Shown: piece by piece, positions 37,263 to 49,400 of the stretch
Layout: the number at the start of each line of letters is the position of its first letter
Position numbering within the stretch: the first letter of the stretch is position 1
NCBI GenBank assembly: GCA_964034945.1
Contig: OZ035960.1
Location: forward strand, 109,430,324 to 109,494,323
DNA length: 64,000 bases
Direction of reading: 5' to 3'
Origin: Chrysopilus asiliformis
Taxonomy: Eukaryota; Arthropoda; Insecta; Diptera; Rhagionidae
The notes under the pieces: model-generated
What the model was told of the DNA's origin: nothing
What the model saw: the letters and a program-made list of their open reading frames with translations, nothing else
Databases searched by the model: none
Position numbers and translations under genes: made by a program

Positions 37263-37966
37263 CAGGTTCCATCAGATTAGAAAATACATTAAATAAAATT
37301 AGAAAAAAAATATTTTTAAATTAAAATGCTTTTTTACTACGGTATATGTACTGAAAATATTAACTAATTAAGTACTGAAAACACTACTAAAAAGAAGTGA
37401 AAAATACTACTGAAAATATGACTTAATTACTGAATTCAGTAGTGAAAATCGGACAATTGTCTCTTTCTAACAACTGTCTTGGCTTCCTTGAAACATGAGA
37501 TAGTCCACAAGTATGTGTTGGTGCGTATCAGAAAAACCGTTCTAAATTTTCCTGATTCCCTTTCTTTTTTCACTACGATTTTAATGCTTAGTCCCACCGT
37601 TTATTTCACTATACTTATTTAAGCACTTTCAGGTTATTAGGGATATTCATTTAAATTAATACCATTGAAGACTTGAATAAGTTGGAGGCGCAATTAGAAA
37701 ATGTCGAATTTAAACAAAGAGTGGTAATAGTAATATTTTGTAAAACGTTGCAAATAATAATTAAAATTTTTAACATAAAGATTAAGATGCTGAAAAAAAT
37801 CGCCCCAAAAATTACTCGTCAAGGGGCCTTTCCAAGATACTCAGCGATGAACTAGTATATGAATTCAACTGGCATGGAATAAGGAACAAAAAGAGCATCC
37901 TCCATTACACTTTTTTCAAAAATGTTGCATTTGGTACTTATTTTTCTTTTGTCCTTAAGCTATATT

Positions 37967-38032
37967 CATATTGTTTTTAATATCTATATTCATATTGTTT
38001 TTAATATCTATATTCATATCGTTTTTGTATCT
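37967..38032 (+). repeat. 23-bp tandem repeat, three units
   Basis: Three consecutive copies of ATATTCATATTGTTTTTAAT plus ATCT, with one substitution in the last unit. Confidence 0.85.
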
Positions 38033-38269
38033 TTCACAGATTCTTGGGCTTCAATCTTTAACAATAATTTTAAAAATATGTAATATTAATGAAAAAACAG
38101 ATTGCAAGTAGCCATACTCGAATGCGGCAAGTTCTTTATCGCAGCAAGCAAAAGTAGTGTCTGTAGACATGTTTTTAATATAAATAATACATTTTCATTT
38201 ATTTTTCTCAATACGTGTTTTATTGATTCAAAATTAAAGAGATTGAATGCTTAACTTATCCATAAAATA

Positions 38270-38690
38270 TGTCACGCTAATTTTAGGGTTTTCGAAAGCG
38301 ACACTGAAAATCCGCTAATGCCATTTTCCCCGGGAAACAGATATATGTTATTTATGTTATCCTTACAGGACCTACCGTTGCGAATTTTGAAAATCTAACA
38401 CCGGATTCGTGATCAGCGACCCCGAAAACCCCCGAGAGCAACTTTTCAGCCTCCTATTTAGCAGGATTCATGGCGAAAATCACGGTTTAAAAACACCCAA
38501 ATACCCAAACCCCCTTTACCCCCCATTCACCCCCTTAGGCGTAAAATTTCGGAAAACCCCGCCCTAGTGAGCGCATACGTGATGGTTGGGACATACTGCG
38601 AAAGTTTCAAGTTTCTAGCTCCAGGGCTTTGGGCTGGGCGTTAATGAGTGAGTCAGTCAGTCAGGTTAAACAATTTTATATATATATAAA
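38270..38690 (+). repeat. Dispersed repeat with one 122-bp satellite monomer and CAGT tract
   Basis: It contains one monomer of the satellite seen at 40741-41580 (GTTATCCTTACAGGACC, CGGATTCGTGATCAGCGACC, ACCCCCGAGAGC). This is followed by GTTTCAAGTTTCTAGCTC, a GAGTCAGTCAGTCAGG tract and a TATATATATA run. The order of a lipid-like 'TTTCAAG' phrase, a tetranucleotide tract and a TA run recurs in the other dispersed repeats of this window. Confidence 0.6.
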
Positions 38691-38796
38691 AGATAGATGA
38701 GAGAGTTCGGAAAAGACAGGCTCCATCACCTGTGACGGGAACAATTTTATGAGGCACCATTTCGCCATTAACATTAAGAGATTCAAGTAATGTTTA

Positions 38797-39019
38797 AGCC
38801 CAAACCCCAATTACGCGTTCGTGCGTGCGGCACCCACGCGGTGAAGGTAAAAACTACGCATTTAAATGAGTAAATGTAAAATTGCGCGTTGCTCAGACGC
38901 GTTGCCGCGTCCGTGCCACGTAGAGTAGGCTCAGTTTCTACTTTTAGACGCGGTGACAACTACTAGATGCCAGAACAAAATCATGCCGCACTCACGAACG
39001 CGTAATTGGGGTTTAGGCT
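38797..39019. mobile_element. Harbinger-like MITE, TTA-flanked (223 bp)
   Basis: Ends AGCCCAAACCCCAATTACGC and its complement (GCGTAATTGGGGTTTAGGCT) differ at one base and extend through GTTCGTG. TTA is duplicated at 38794-38796 and 39020-39022. The interior is unusually CG-rich for this window (ACGCG and GCGTCC words). Confidence 0.88.
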
Positions 39020-39264
39020 TTAGGAGTGAAGAATTAATATCGAAACCGTAGTTTTGTAATTCAACGCAATTCGAACAAATTATTGACAATCAAAAATCCA
39101 ACCCAAACCGGTACGTTTGATGTCTTCATTCAGAATGAAAAGAGGTCAAGCTGTTTACCAGGACATAACAAAAAATTTCATGGGAAGGCTTCTTTGAACA
39201 AGACGTTTTTTGTTAAACAAATTAGCCAATTAAAAGCAAGGAGCTTTTTCTTGGGAAATATAGC

Positions 39265-39560
39265 ATTAGAGGGTTTTAGGGGTCGCTGATCACGAATCCG
39301 GTGTTAGATTTTCAAAATTCGAAACGGAAGGTCCTGTAAGGATAACGGAAATATCCTTTTCCCCATTTCTCCCGGGGAAAAATTGCATTAAGGGGTTTTA
39401 GGGGTCGCTGATCACGAATCCGGTGTTAGATTTTCGAAATTAGAAACGGAAGGTCCTGTAAGGATAGCGCAAAAATCCTTTTTCCCATTTTTCCTGGGGA
39501 AAAATGGCATTAGGGGGTTTTTGGGGTCGCTGATCACGAATCCGGTGTTAGATTTTTGAA
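39265..39560 (-). repeat. Satellite array, about 2.5 monomers, minus orientation
   Basis: GGGTCGCTGATCACGAATCC recurs at intervals of about 122-123 bp (near 39280, 39402 and 39524), each followed by GGTGTTAGATTTTC and AACGGAAGGTCCTGTAAGGA. It is the reverse-complement relative of the plus-strand array at 40741-41580. Confidence 0.8.
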
Positions 39561-40402
39561 ATTAGAAACGGTACTTTTGAATTTTATACAAAAAAGTTCG
39601 CGGTGAATGTTATTCTTGAAATTTATTCTTGAAATTTATTCCAAAAAATTCAATTCTTAATGTAAACGCGTGTGAATTTTATTGTGGTGATTTATTCTGG
39701 AGGCTTGTTTCAGGAATCAAATTCTGGAATTTTGTGGCGTAATGTAAATGGTTGGGAGATTTGAACAATAAAAATACTGTCAGCTGTAAACCGGGACTTC
39801 AAGAAAAGGACAATTTATAATGCTTTACTGCTTTTAGGCCTCGTTTTTCTGTTTACCATTTAAGTTCTATAAGTGCAGCGATATGACCTTCACTCCTGGC
39901 AATTTAAAGTAGAGCCATAGAAATCATACGAGATTTATTGCTACCTGACTTCGGTTTACTGTCTCTGCACTTCATTCATTTCCCCTTCGCACTACGCCGA
40001 TTGTATCACACCAAATAGACAGTAGATCGTTAATGATTTTTTAATTTTCTAGTAGACCGCAGACTTAAAAAGGTTGGTTAACCCTGTTCTATCTGATAGA
40101 TCATTATAACTAGAGCCTCCAAAAATTGTTAAATAAAATTAGGAAAAATTGTTGTTAAATTGTTAGAAAAAAGGGCCAAAAATTGTTAGAAAAATTGTTA
40201 AATCAATTAATTCTATAAAATATGTAAATGGGAATATAGAAGATGGATTACATAGTAAAAAATCAAATAAATGAAAAACTATATTAAATTTTCTTTATTC
40301 GTCTACATTTACAAAGTTATTGTATTAAATGACATTAAGCATTCCTAGATTTGATTCTGTGAGAGAATAACGTCTATCGGACAAAATGTGTTTGTAAATC
40401 GA

Positions 40403-40670
40403 AAAAAAAAAATAAAAAAATTTTTTTAAAAAAAGCTTTTATTAAAAAAAATGCACTAAAAAGAAAAAAATAATTTTCTGGACGCTGTGTATCACAAATA
40501 TAAAAGCTTTTAAAAAGCGAGATAAATGTTTATTTTATTGTTTTATGCTTTATCTCGCTTTTTAGAAGCTTTTATATTTGTGATACACAGCGTCCAGAAA
40601 ATTATTTTTTTCTTTTTAGTGCATTTTTTTTAATAAAAGCTTTTTTTAAAATTTTTTTTTTATTTTTTTT
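40403..40670. mobile_element. Foldback element, copy 2 (inside the hAT transposase)
   Basis: The arms AAATGCACTAAAAAGAAAAA and complement continue through GGACGCTGTGTATCAC and ATATAAAAGCTTTT to a loop flanked by AGCGAGATAAA / TTTATCTCGCTT. It shares arms and loop with 26628-26792 but has a longer, different middle stretch. Confidence 0.8.
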
Positions 40671-40740
40671 TATTTTGTTCTTTTTAGTCTTCGAATATAT
40701 AGTTTTACATTTGAGATGTCCTTACAGGCTTTTTAACTTG

Positions 40741-41580
40741 AGAATCGTATTCAGCGAACCCCAAAACCCGCAGAATATATTTTTTCCCGGAACAATTGAG
40801 AAAAAGGATAATCACGTTATCCTTACAGGACATTCCGTTATCCTTACAGACTTTTTAATGACAGATTCGGATTCAGCGACCCCAAAAACCCCAGAATAGA
40901 TTTTTTTCCGGAAAATTTGGAGAAAAGGATAATCACGTTATCCTTACAGGACCTTCCGTTATCCTTACAGACTTTTTAATGACAGATTCGGATTCAGCGA
41001 CCCCAAAAACCCCCAGGATAGAGTTTTTTCCGGAAAATTTGGAGAAAAGGATAATCACGTTATCCTTACAGGACCTTCCGTTATCCTTACAGACTTTTTG
41101 ATGACAGATTCGGATTCAGCGACCCCAAAAACCCCAGAATAGATTTTTTTCCGGAAAATTTGGAGAAAAGGATAATCACGTTATCCTTACAGGACCTTCC
41201 GTTATCCTTACAGACTTTTTAATGACAGATTCGGATTCAGCGACCCCAAAAACCCCCAGAATAGATTTTTTTCCGGAAAATTTGGAGAAAAGGATAATCA
41301 CGTTATCCTTACAGGACCTTCCGTTATCCTTACAGACTTTTTAATGACAGATTCGGATTCAGCGACTCCAAAAACCCCCAGGATAGATTTTTTTCCGGAA
41401 AATTTGGAGAAAAGGATAATCACGTTATCCTTACAGGACCTTCCGTTATCCTTACTGACTTTTTAATGACAGATTCGGATTCAGCGACCCCAAAAACCCC
41501 CAGGATAGATTTTTTTCCGGAAAATTTGGAGAAAAGGATAATCACGTTATCCTTACAGGACCTTCCGTTATCCTTATAAG
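40741..41580 (+). repeat. 122-bp satellite array, about seven monomers
   Basis: The phrase ACAGATTCGGATTCAGCGAC recurs at 40861, 40982, 41104, 41225, 41347 and 41469, a spacing of 121-122 bp; a diverged first unit starts near 40741. Each monomer contains GGATAATCACGTTATCCTTA, a short imperfect palindrome, and GGACCTTCCGTTATCCTTAC. Confidence 0.93.
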
Positions 41581-41747
41581 GACGAAGTAGTGAAAATATT
41601 GTATTGTCATCGGACTTATATAAGTGTGCACAATTTCAAGTCAATCGGACAAGTGGAAGTGGGTCAAAATTGGGTTGCAAGATTTGATCTGACAGACAAA
41701 CAGACAAACAAACAGACAAGATAGCGAGCTAAATAAAAGCTTTTAAA
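41581..41747 (+). repeat. Tail of the satellite-bearing repeat
   Basis: Unique tail after the array: AGGACGAAGTAGTGAAAA, then ATTTCAAGTCAATCGGACAA, then a CAGACAAACAGACAAACA tract and GCGAGCTAAATAAAAG at the end. The same tail follows the satellite monomers at 56130-56280, so array and tail travel together. Confidence 0.8.
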
Positions 41748-42821
41748 AAGACCTTTCTGCATCAACTGATGTTAATGGTGCATATTTAAAATAAATTTGC
41801 TGATCCACCGGCAAATTTTCAAAAAAATTAACGTTGGGATTTTTCGACAAGACATCATTTAGCTTGGTTAGCTCAACGCCAGTTAGTTTGCTTTTGGTGG
41901 ATGATAAAATTGTTAATTGCTCCTGCACAGTCATTTCTCGTTTCTCCAAACGCGTTATAGCTTCCGTTAAAAATTTAAAATGATGGATTTTTAACAGTTG
42001 TTCCTGAAGTTCAGCCGTATCGATACAGTCTTGCAACTTTTCGACAGCTTTCGAATCTTGGTCTAATGCAAGGACAAATGTTTTTATATCAGAAAAATTT
42101 TCGGCATAAAAAAATGCAGCATTTAGCCAAGTATTCCAGCGGATTTCGATTACATCGGGGGGAAACGGTAAACGGCATATTTCCGAATACTTTTGACGAC
42201 GAACGTGTGACTTAGATAGAACGGCTTTCATTTTTGATATGAATCTATTTGCCAGAAGGTTTTGATCCTTTATTACCTCAGAAACTCTTTTTAATCCATG
42301 CACCAAACAAGTCACGTGCTTTAAATTTGGAAGTATTACTTTTAATCCTTTTCCAGCTTTGATCATGTACGGAGCTTGGTCCGTGATTAAAAGCCATACT
42401 CCTTCGAAAGGTATATCGGCGCCATATAACGTTGTGGACGCTTTGAGCAACCCTTGTTGCACCGTGGTGTTGTTTGTTTTTTCCAGATAAATTGTGCTGA
42501 GCAACATTGGAATTGACGGTTCGCCATTCAATTTTCCAACCAAAACATTAAGTGCGTCACAAATAAAATATATTGGACTTTCGCCGATTACGTCTCTAAT
42601 TTTTTGCAATGTTTCACACTAATTTTGCTGTAAAAAGTGTTAACAGACGGTAAAACTTCTTTATTTCCGTTGTCTGCTGTCATAGACAAGGTGATAAATT
42701 GTTAGTTATTCAAAGGAAGGTTAAAAATTGTTGTTTTTTCAAAACAGGTGAAAAATTGTTAAAATTGTTGTTTTAACAATTTTAACAATTTTTGGAGGCT
42801 CTAATTATAACTGATCAAAAA

Positions 42822-42950
42822 TTGCCCTATCACAGAATCCGATACGAATGGTTCGGATCGTAAACTCAATGTTGTTGTTAGTGTTTTATACCAACAACAA
42901 CATTGAGTTTACGATTCAAACCATTCGTATCGGATTCTGTGATAGGGCCT
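42822..42950. mobile_element. Palindromic loop-MITE, copy 2 (129 bp)
   Basis: Arms GCCCTATCACAGAATCCGAT and complement, then ACGAATGGTTCGGATCG and complement, around GTTGTTGTTAGTGTTTTATA CCAACAACAAC. It lies 10 bp beyond the hAT target duplication. The left outermost bases (TT instead of AG) no longer match the right end, so a target duplication cannot be read. Confidence 0.8.
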
Positions 42951-43464
42951 TATATCTGGGACTCCAGCTGAGATTTGAAAATATTGTCGTTATGGTTGTA
43001 TTAATCGTTGTCCTAAATATCCGTACCCAAAATTAATGACTTCGTCCTTACTGAGAAAAAACTCGGATTTAATGAAAAAATCGTTGTGCTATTTATTTGA
43101 ATTAAATTATTAAAAAACACACAAGAAGCTCTTAGATAAATAAATTAAGGTTTTTTTACACGTAACGTAACAGAACTAAATAATAAAAATAATAATGATA
43201 AAATGATTTTATCAAATTAATTTGCTCCATAATATATAAAACATTTATTTAGTGTTTATAAACTAATTCAGAGTTTCTCTAAGCGCCTTCTAAAGGTGCT
43301 AATTTTTTCCATCTTAATCTAAAAAATCATTTGATTAACATACGAATAAAAACAACAAAGAGTTATAAAATAAAAAAGAGAGAGAATTTCAGATGATAAA
43401 ACGACATTCCCCGATCGGCTGCATCGCATCATTTATTCTCTTTTATCACCAACTATTCTGTTTA

Positions 43465-46400
43465 TCACACAAAACTACTGCTCGGTTGATCGAAATAAAC
43501 ATTGCGGCCGACTGTCGTGGGTTCAGAGGAATTTATGTGCCGTCTTGAAATATCAACTGGAATTTTGCTAGGAAGCAATTGTGAGTTATTATTATTGTTG
43601 CTACTATTGGCATTGTTATTGTTGCTAATATTATTGTTACTCGTTGAATGGCCCCAATTGGAGGGCTTTATGGGAAGGATTTTTGGTTTTGGTGGCAGCG
43701 GCGGAGGTCCCTTCGAGTTCAATAAATCGAATTCGGATTCAGTTGATGTGATTGAGTTGCTGGGGCTATCGATTTGAACGTCTTGGCAATTCGGTTCGAC
43801 TTTAACTGGTGATAAATTCTTCACACCATTCCCCTTAGCAGTGATAGATAGTCGTGGCGCAGGCTGTGGACGCTCCTGCGAATTCGAATCGAAGCTGTTG
43901 CGTTTCGCTGCTGCGGGGGGTGGATGATTATCGCTAGTTGCGTGTTGATGCTGGCCCTCACCGTTTTCCATACTCGATCCTCCTCCGTACGGTCTAGTCT
44001 TTCGCAGCTTATTTGCGATACTTAAATTTTCTTTGTCTTTAAGGAAATCCGGAAGCTCGGAATTGATTTCAGTCCCGCGTTGGTCTTCGAGCCTGGCCCG
44101 CTGTGCGCGCTTCAAGCCTTCCAGGAACTCCTCTGAAAAATCATCATTCCGTTAAATATGGAAAAACTCCCCTCAACGTTTCAGTGATGTTACCTTGATT
44201 TTCTGTTCGACCCGTTGACTGTAGCTTCACGCCGGCCTTCCATTTCGCAATCAGTGGCTTTTTAATACCATTTTGATCGACGATAGGCATTTGTTGTGAT
44301 GTTGCGCATGGCCCTAAACCGTCTTCAGATCCTGCGGTGGAACTTTTTGCTGGCATCACAAGCTTTTTCGGTTTCAATCGAATTCCAGGAGTATTCGAGT
44401 CTCTACGGCGCAGGCGGCCAAATATTGATGAACTTTCAGAGGCACATTCTTCCGACTGTTGGTTGTTATAACGAATATTAGTTTTTTTTCATATCTAAAT
44501 AGGAGCGAAATTAAAATATTACCTTTAATGAGCCTTGATCGGATGCTTTCGGCATGGAATGTGAGTCAACTTTGCCTTGGAGAAGTTCATTAAATACTTT
44601 GTTTGTAATCTCATCGAGTGTGTTTTGCTGAGTTGAGGTCTTTGAGTTTTTTTGTGGAAATACGCTATTGGATGAAGGATTGGACACGGATTGAAAGCCG
44701 ATTTGATTTTTGTACGCTGGCGGTGGATTCATGCGTGCTTTCAGCTGATTAATCGCATCCTGGGACCAAGCTGGAAATAAAAAACACAATTTTATAATCT
44801 GTTGTAAAAAAGTTTTAATTTTTGTTTTAATTAAAGAACTAAATATTTTGGGAAATTAAAAAAAACATTTGGTTTAAACCGAGTATTTTTTTTAAACTCC
44901 ATGCAATTTTTGCCTTGTTTTTAAAGCGTTAGGATAGTCTACTGGTGGAAATAGAGTCAAAATCACTTCAGCGGTTCAGGAGGCGGCGGAAGAGATGGTG
45001 GCAGTGAACGTGTTAAATACAGTTTTGCACTCCAATCATGAATAATTTAGTCATTTTGACTTATCGCATTTATTTTGGTAGTTATTTGTTACAATTAATG
45101 AAATTTTCAAAGTGTTTTAGGTTCGGTTTTCAGCTCGACGGCCATTTTTAGATGCCCGATTGACCACTCTTTTTCTAGAGCATATTTTTTAGGGGATAAA
45201 CCTTTAGGACCCGCTTCGAACCTGAAGACTAGTCAGTGCTTATTAAATTTTTCAAAAAAAATTTACCATCTTGCTTAAGCATAACAACTTGAAGTCTTTG
45301 GCCGTCAATTGCAGTTACTGGAAGATTCATTTCTAATGGTTCCTGTGTGTCCCGCAGTAAAACCTGAAATCGATTAAAAAAAATGTGATAAGAAATTTTT
45401 TTACGGCATAAATATTTTTATTCGCTTTTGGATGCTTTCACCTCCAGGCAAATATGCCTGGATTTCAAATTTCGAATGTAAAACCATCCAAAAGTAGAGA
45501 TCGATCATGCGAAAAAAGCGTCTTTTCCACTCACATTCGATAAAAACAAACTAAGAAAACCATATTTACCTGCACATCCTCAATCCGATAATTGTATTTA
45601 TGCAGGATGGGTTTGAGTACATCACAAAGTGCCTTCTTTGGCTTACTTTTAACGGAAATCACTTTTGGATCGGGCAAATCCAACTTGAAGGCCACCCGCT
45701 GTTCAATTTGAACTTCTTTTCCGGCTAGCATTGTGGCCGGATTCTCAAGGTCGATCGCTTTCGAGTTGGTATTTAAAATCACATCAAAGAACTGATAGTG
45801 AATGCCACGCTTTTCTAGAAGCCGTTCGACCAGCTGGCGTACGGTTTCATTTGGCCGCGTTTGAACTATGGTGGTGGCTCCATCGCACAGAATCACGCGG
45901 CACAGAGAGACGATTTTTGGATCGTCAGGACCCATGGCGGCTGCATCGAAACTGGACAAGGAGCTTCTGGAACTGTGAATATCACTAGTTGAGGTTGTTG
46001 TCCCTGTGGTCGCCGGAGGTCGCAATGTATTGTTGCCGGATAATTGAGATTTATTCGTTGATTTGCTGTTGTTATTTGGAAAATCGCTTTCCCCGCGATC
46101 GCGTGACTTGCAACGGACTTTTCTATGCCACGGCAAGAGACTTTTCCGACGTCTGTCCTCTGCATTGCTGAGGGATTTCTTTAACTGAAAACGGAAAATG
46201 TTGATAAATTTTCAAATTCTTGTTGAAATAAACTAAAAAAAGCATACCTTTGATGGTCCCGGCGATGTAAGATTTGTCCTGAGAAGTTCATCCAATTGTT
46301 CTCCGGGATACGGAAGCGGTTGATTCTTTGACTCCGCCTCGAGGCATCTTTTATACAATTCCGATCTGATAAACCTCTGATAGCTATCAAATTTCATAAG

Positions 46401-49400
46401 ATTGAAGATCTGTTTCTGTGCCTGCGAAAATAAATTCCTATCGGCACTTGGCAAATGATCTTCGGCGGTATTTCGAGCTTGTGAATCAACATTGACAGGT
46501 TCCGGTGCTCCAATGGCCAAATGTTTGGCAAATATTTGTATCGCCTGCTCCGCACGGTCACAATCGTTTTCAATTTGCCGATAGCGTTCACATGCGGTCC
46601 AAAAGTAGATATTCTCCGCGGAGAATTCTTTCTTGAGGAACTCAGCGAATGTGTGTAGGCCGGCTGCATCGTCAAGGAGTTTCTCGAATGAATTACCCCA
46701 TGCGGATACGATACCAGTTTCAATTGTACGCTGATGGTGGCGACGCTGATCGTTTAAATGCAGTAGTCCTCCTAAATCTCCACTCTGGCTGCGATACGAG
46801 TCGAGATCGTCGACAAAGTCGTCCACGGATTTCGAGTAGACATCGCTTTCGGACGCTGCCAGAGATGATGGTCTGCGGGCTAGTGGGGTCCGAGGCTCAC
46901 TGGATTTCGGCGTTCGGAATGACGATTGGCCCCATCGACGGAATGGTGATGTTGCTGAAGGCAGTGCTCGGGACTGTAAATTAAAGAAGAAATTTTCATT
47001 AAAATCACTTAAATTGTTTCGATTTTTAATTCAATTTTACTGGTAATAAAATAAAATCCATTTAATTAGTTAGAAATTCCTCGCCATTTAAAAGATCAGG
47101 TGCTTTTGCAAATCTTTTTTTTTTTGTTAATTCCAACTACCCACAAACGCGTACTGCTGGTAATTGAAACGATGATTATCACGCAATACAGGAAAAAAAT
47201 TACTTTTCTAAAGTCCGATAAAGTCAACACTTCAAGATAAAAAGTAATTTCCCGTTAACAGACATTTTTGGTCAGATAAATTATCACTAAAGATAATACA
47301 AAACGTACAAAAAGCTGATTGCAGCAAGTTTAAATTTAAAACTCATAAAGCTTTTTCCATGTTTCTGATTGATAAATGCGTTTTATCATTGCATCTAATG
47401 GTCGTAGTTCAAGAGTAACAATTGTAGAAGTTCGATGAGTAATAATTAGGAAACATAGAAGGTATATCGCTATCAGTTAAAAATTCCGAATGTTTGGAAT
47501 TGTACACGTTATCAAATCTTCAAAAAAGTTGTGGTGAAAGATTATCTCTTTGTCGTTTGTTTGTAATTTATATGAGGTTCCATTCAGATAGGGTGACCCG
47601 ATTTAACAAAAAAACATCCGGACAAACTATAACAGAACGCTCCATAAAATACACAGCGCTTTAAACTTTAATACAGGGTATTTTAAAGTTCAAATTCAAC
47701 CTTTTGCACATCAAATTCACTGTTTTTCAAATCGAATTTGCCATTTTACAAATCGAATGCGTCTGATAGTGCTTCCACACTCTCCCCAAACAGTCTTGGC
47801 TATCAGCTTGGACGGGTTTTTGTAAACTGTATTACGTATTTTCCATTTATCTGGCTTCAAATTCTGAATATGTAACCATATGTGAATATGTAACCATTTT
47901 ATATGTGAAACCTTTTTATATGTTTTTTCTGCCATGATCAGAAGTTATCTGCTTAGCTTTATTAAATACTAGCTTGCATACCCGTCGTTGCCGGGTTAAG
48001 TTGGAGCTAAACTTCAGGCCAATCGGCTCGGTAGTTTACCCGCAAGAGGAAGAGCTAAGCTTCGAGATCACTTTACCCCCTCCCCTTACTCCCCCACCCC
48101 TCGCGCTACTTTCCCGTATGCCTATATTGGAACCAGAACTACCACAGACACTCATGCCAAATTTCAAGTCAATCGGTTCAGCCGTTTTTGCGTGAAAGAG
48201 GAACAGACAGACAGACAGACACCAACTCATTTTTATATATTAGTATGATCTGACGTGAACAGTACATGACTTTCTTATACAAAATCTACGTTTCTACAGA
48301 ATTTACACTATAACTCCACGAATATAATATTAGTTGATATAAAAATATGAATTTTTATATTACAAAATCTGAAATATCTCGATAACGGTAAAAGATATCG
48401 ATTTACGGTGAAAGGCAAAAATGTCGGGAATTTTAATATCTTCAATTTTTCCATCAACTGTTTTTTCCGAAATACCGTTAGTTTGAAAGCTATTTGCAAA
48501 AATCTTTTTTTTTTACATTTTAACGACAATATATCAATAACGGTAAAAGAGCGGATAACAGAGAAAGACAAAATTGTGGCAAACATTATTTCCTTAAATT
48601 CATCTCATATATTGAACCCCCAAAAACCCGTTATTTTTCGAGAGAATCGCAAAAAACCGATTTTTTTAAAATAACGGCATATCTCGATAACGGCTTGAAG
48701 AATGTGGTTCTAGTAAAAGACGAAAATGTGGGAATTTTTATTGTCTTCAAGTTTTGTCATATTGAAACTACTGAAAAACGCATAGTTTCGGAGTAAACAG
48801 CAAAAAACGCAATTGTTTTTTTTTTAAATCCGCCATTTTGGTTGCGTTCGGTTAACGGATTTCTACCAAAAGGTTATAGGATCGTGTCATTCCATTACCA
48901 AACATCCCTGTAAAATTTCATGGCTCTAGCTCTATTAGTTTTTGAGAAATCTTGTACATCTGACACTTTATTTCGTCAATTTTATTCTGCGACAGTAAAT
49001 TTACGTTTCACGAACGTTCACACTACGGCGCCAAATCCCGAAATTTATTCTTGAAAGACGTCCAAACTCGATTTTTTTCATATACAACCGCTGGAATAAA
49101 TTCAAATTTTGATAACTTCTGCTAAGTGAATTTATTCTGCGAGTAAATTTAGTGAATTTATAAAATTCGCAGAAAAAATTCTGAATAAAATCTGCGAAGA
49201 AATTCAACAAAAAATCGCAAGTGTATACGGAGCCTAAATACCAGAATCCTATCAACTTTTTGCGAAATTTCGTTTGAAGGTGGCCAATATGGCGGCTTTT
49301 AACAAGATCCGAATTTTGTTTTTCCCGTTTTCCTCAGAAAACATGCGTATAGTTTACAATAGATAAACCATTCTTCAGACATTTTTATACCCGTATGGTG

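Larger units (their letters stand above)
40325..42606 (-). pseudogene. hAT transposase, 5'-truncated and split by an insertion
   Basis: The main open segment (41743-42606) encodes 288 residues that match the RNase-H-like catalytic region of hAT transposases of the CGBP1-related type. Landmarks are GVWLLITDQAPYMIKAGKGL, LPNLKHVTCLVHGLKRVSE, RWNTWLNAAFFYAE and the C-terminal dimerisation start YAPLTSVDAERSF. The reading frame breaks there. It resumes about 1.34 kb away, at 40325-40402, with SIYKHILSDRRYSLTESNLG followed by MLNVI and a stop. The two parts abut exactly at the conserved DAERSF/S position, which shows that the foreign block is an insertion and not a substitution. An in-frame stop precedes the first segment by a few codons. 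Confidence 0.85.
40111..42803 (-). mobile_element. hAT transposon (2,693 bp), broken and invaded
   Basis: The termini TAGAGCCTCCAAAAATTGTT and AACAATTTTTGGAGGCTCTA are perfect inverted copies. They are flanked by a perfect 8-bp duplication ATTATAAC (40103-40110, 42804-42811). Inside lie the 3' part of a minus-strand transposase gene, short AAAATTGTT repeats at both ends, and a secondary insertion of about 1.3 kb. The N-terminal part of the transposase, including any BED zinc finger, is missing, so the copy is not autonomous. Confidence 0.95.

Noticed and set aside
43502..43777. Leucine-rich plus-strand frame
   Set aside because: Antisense of the Asn-rich repeat in the last loco exon.
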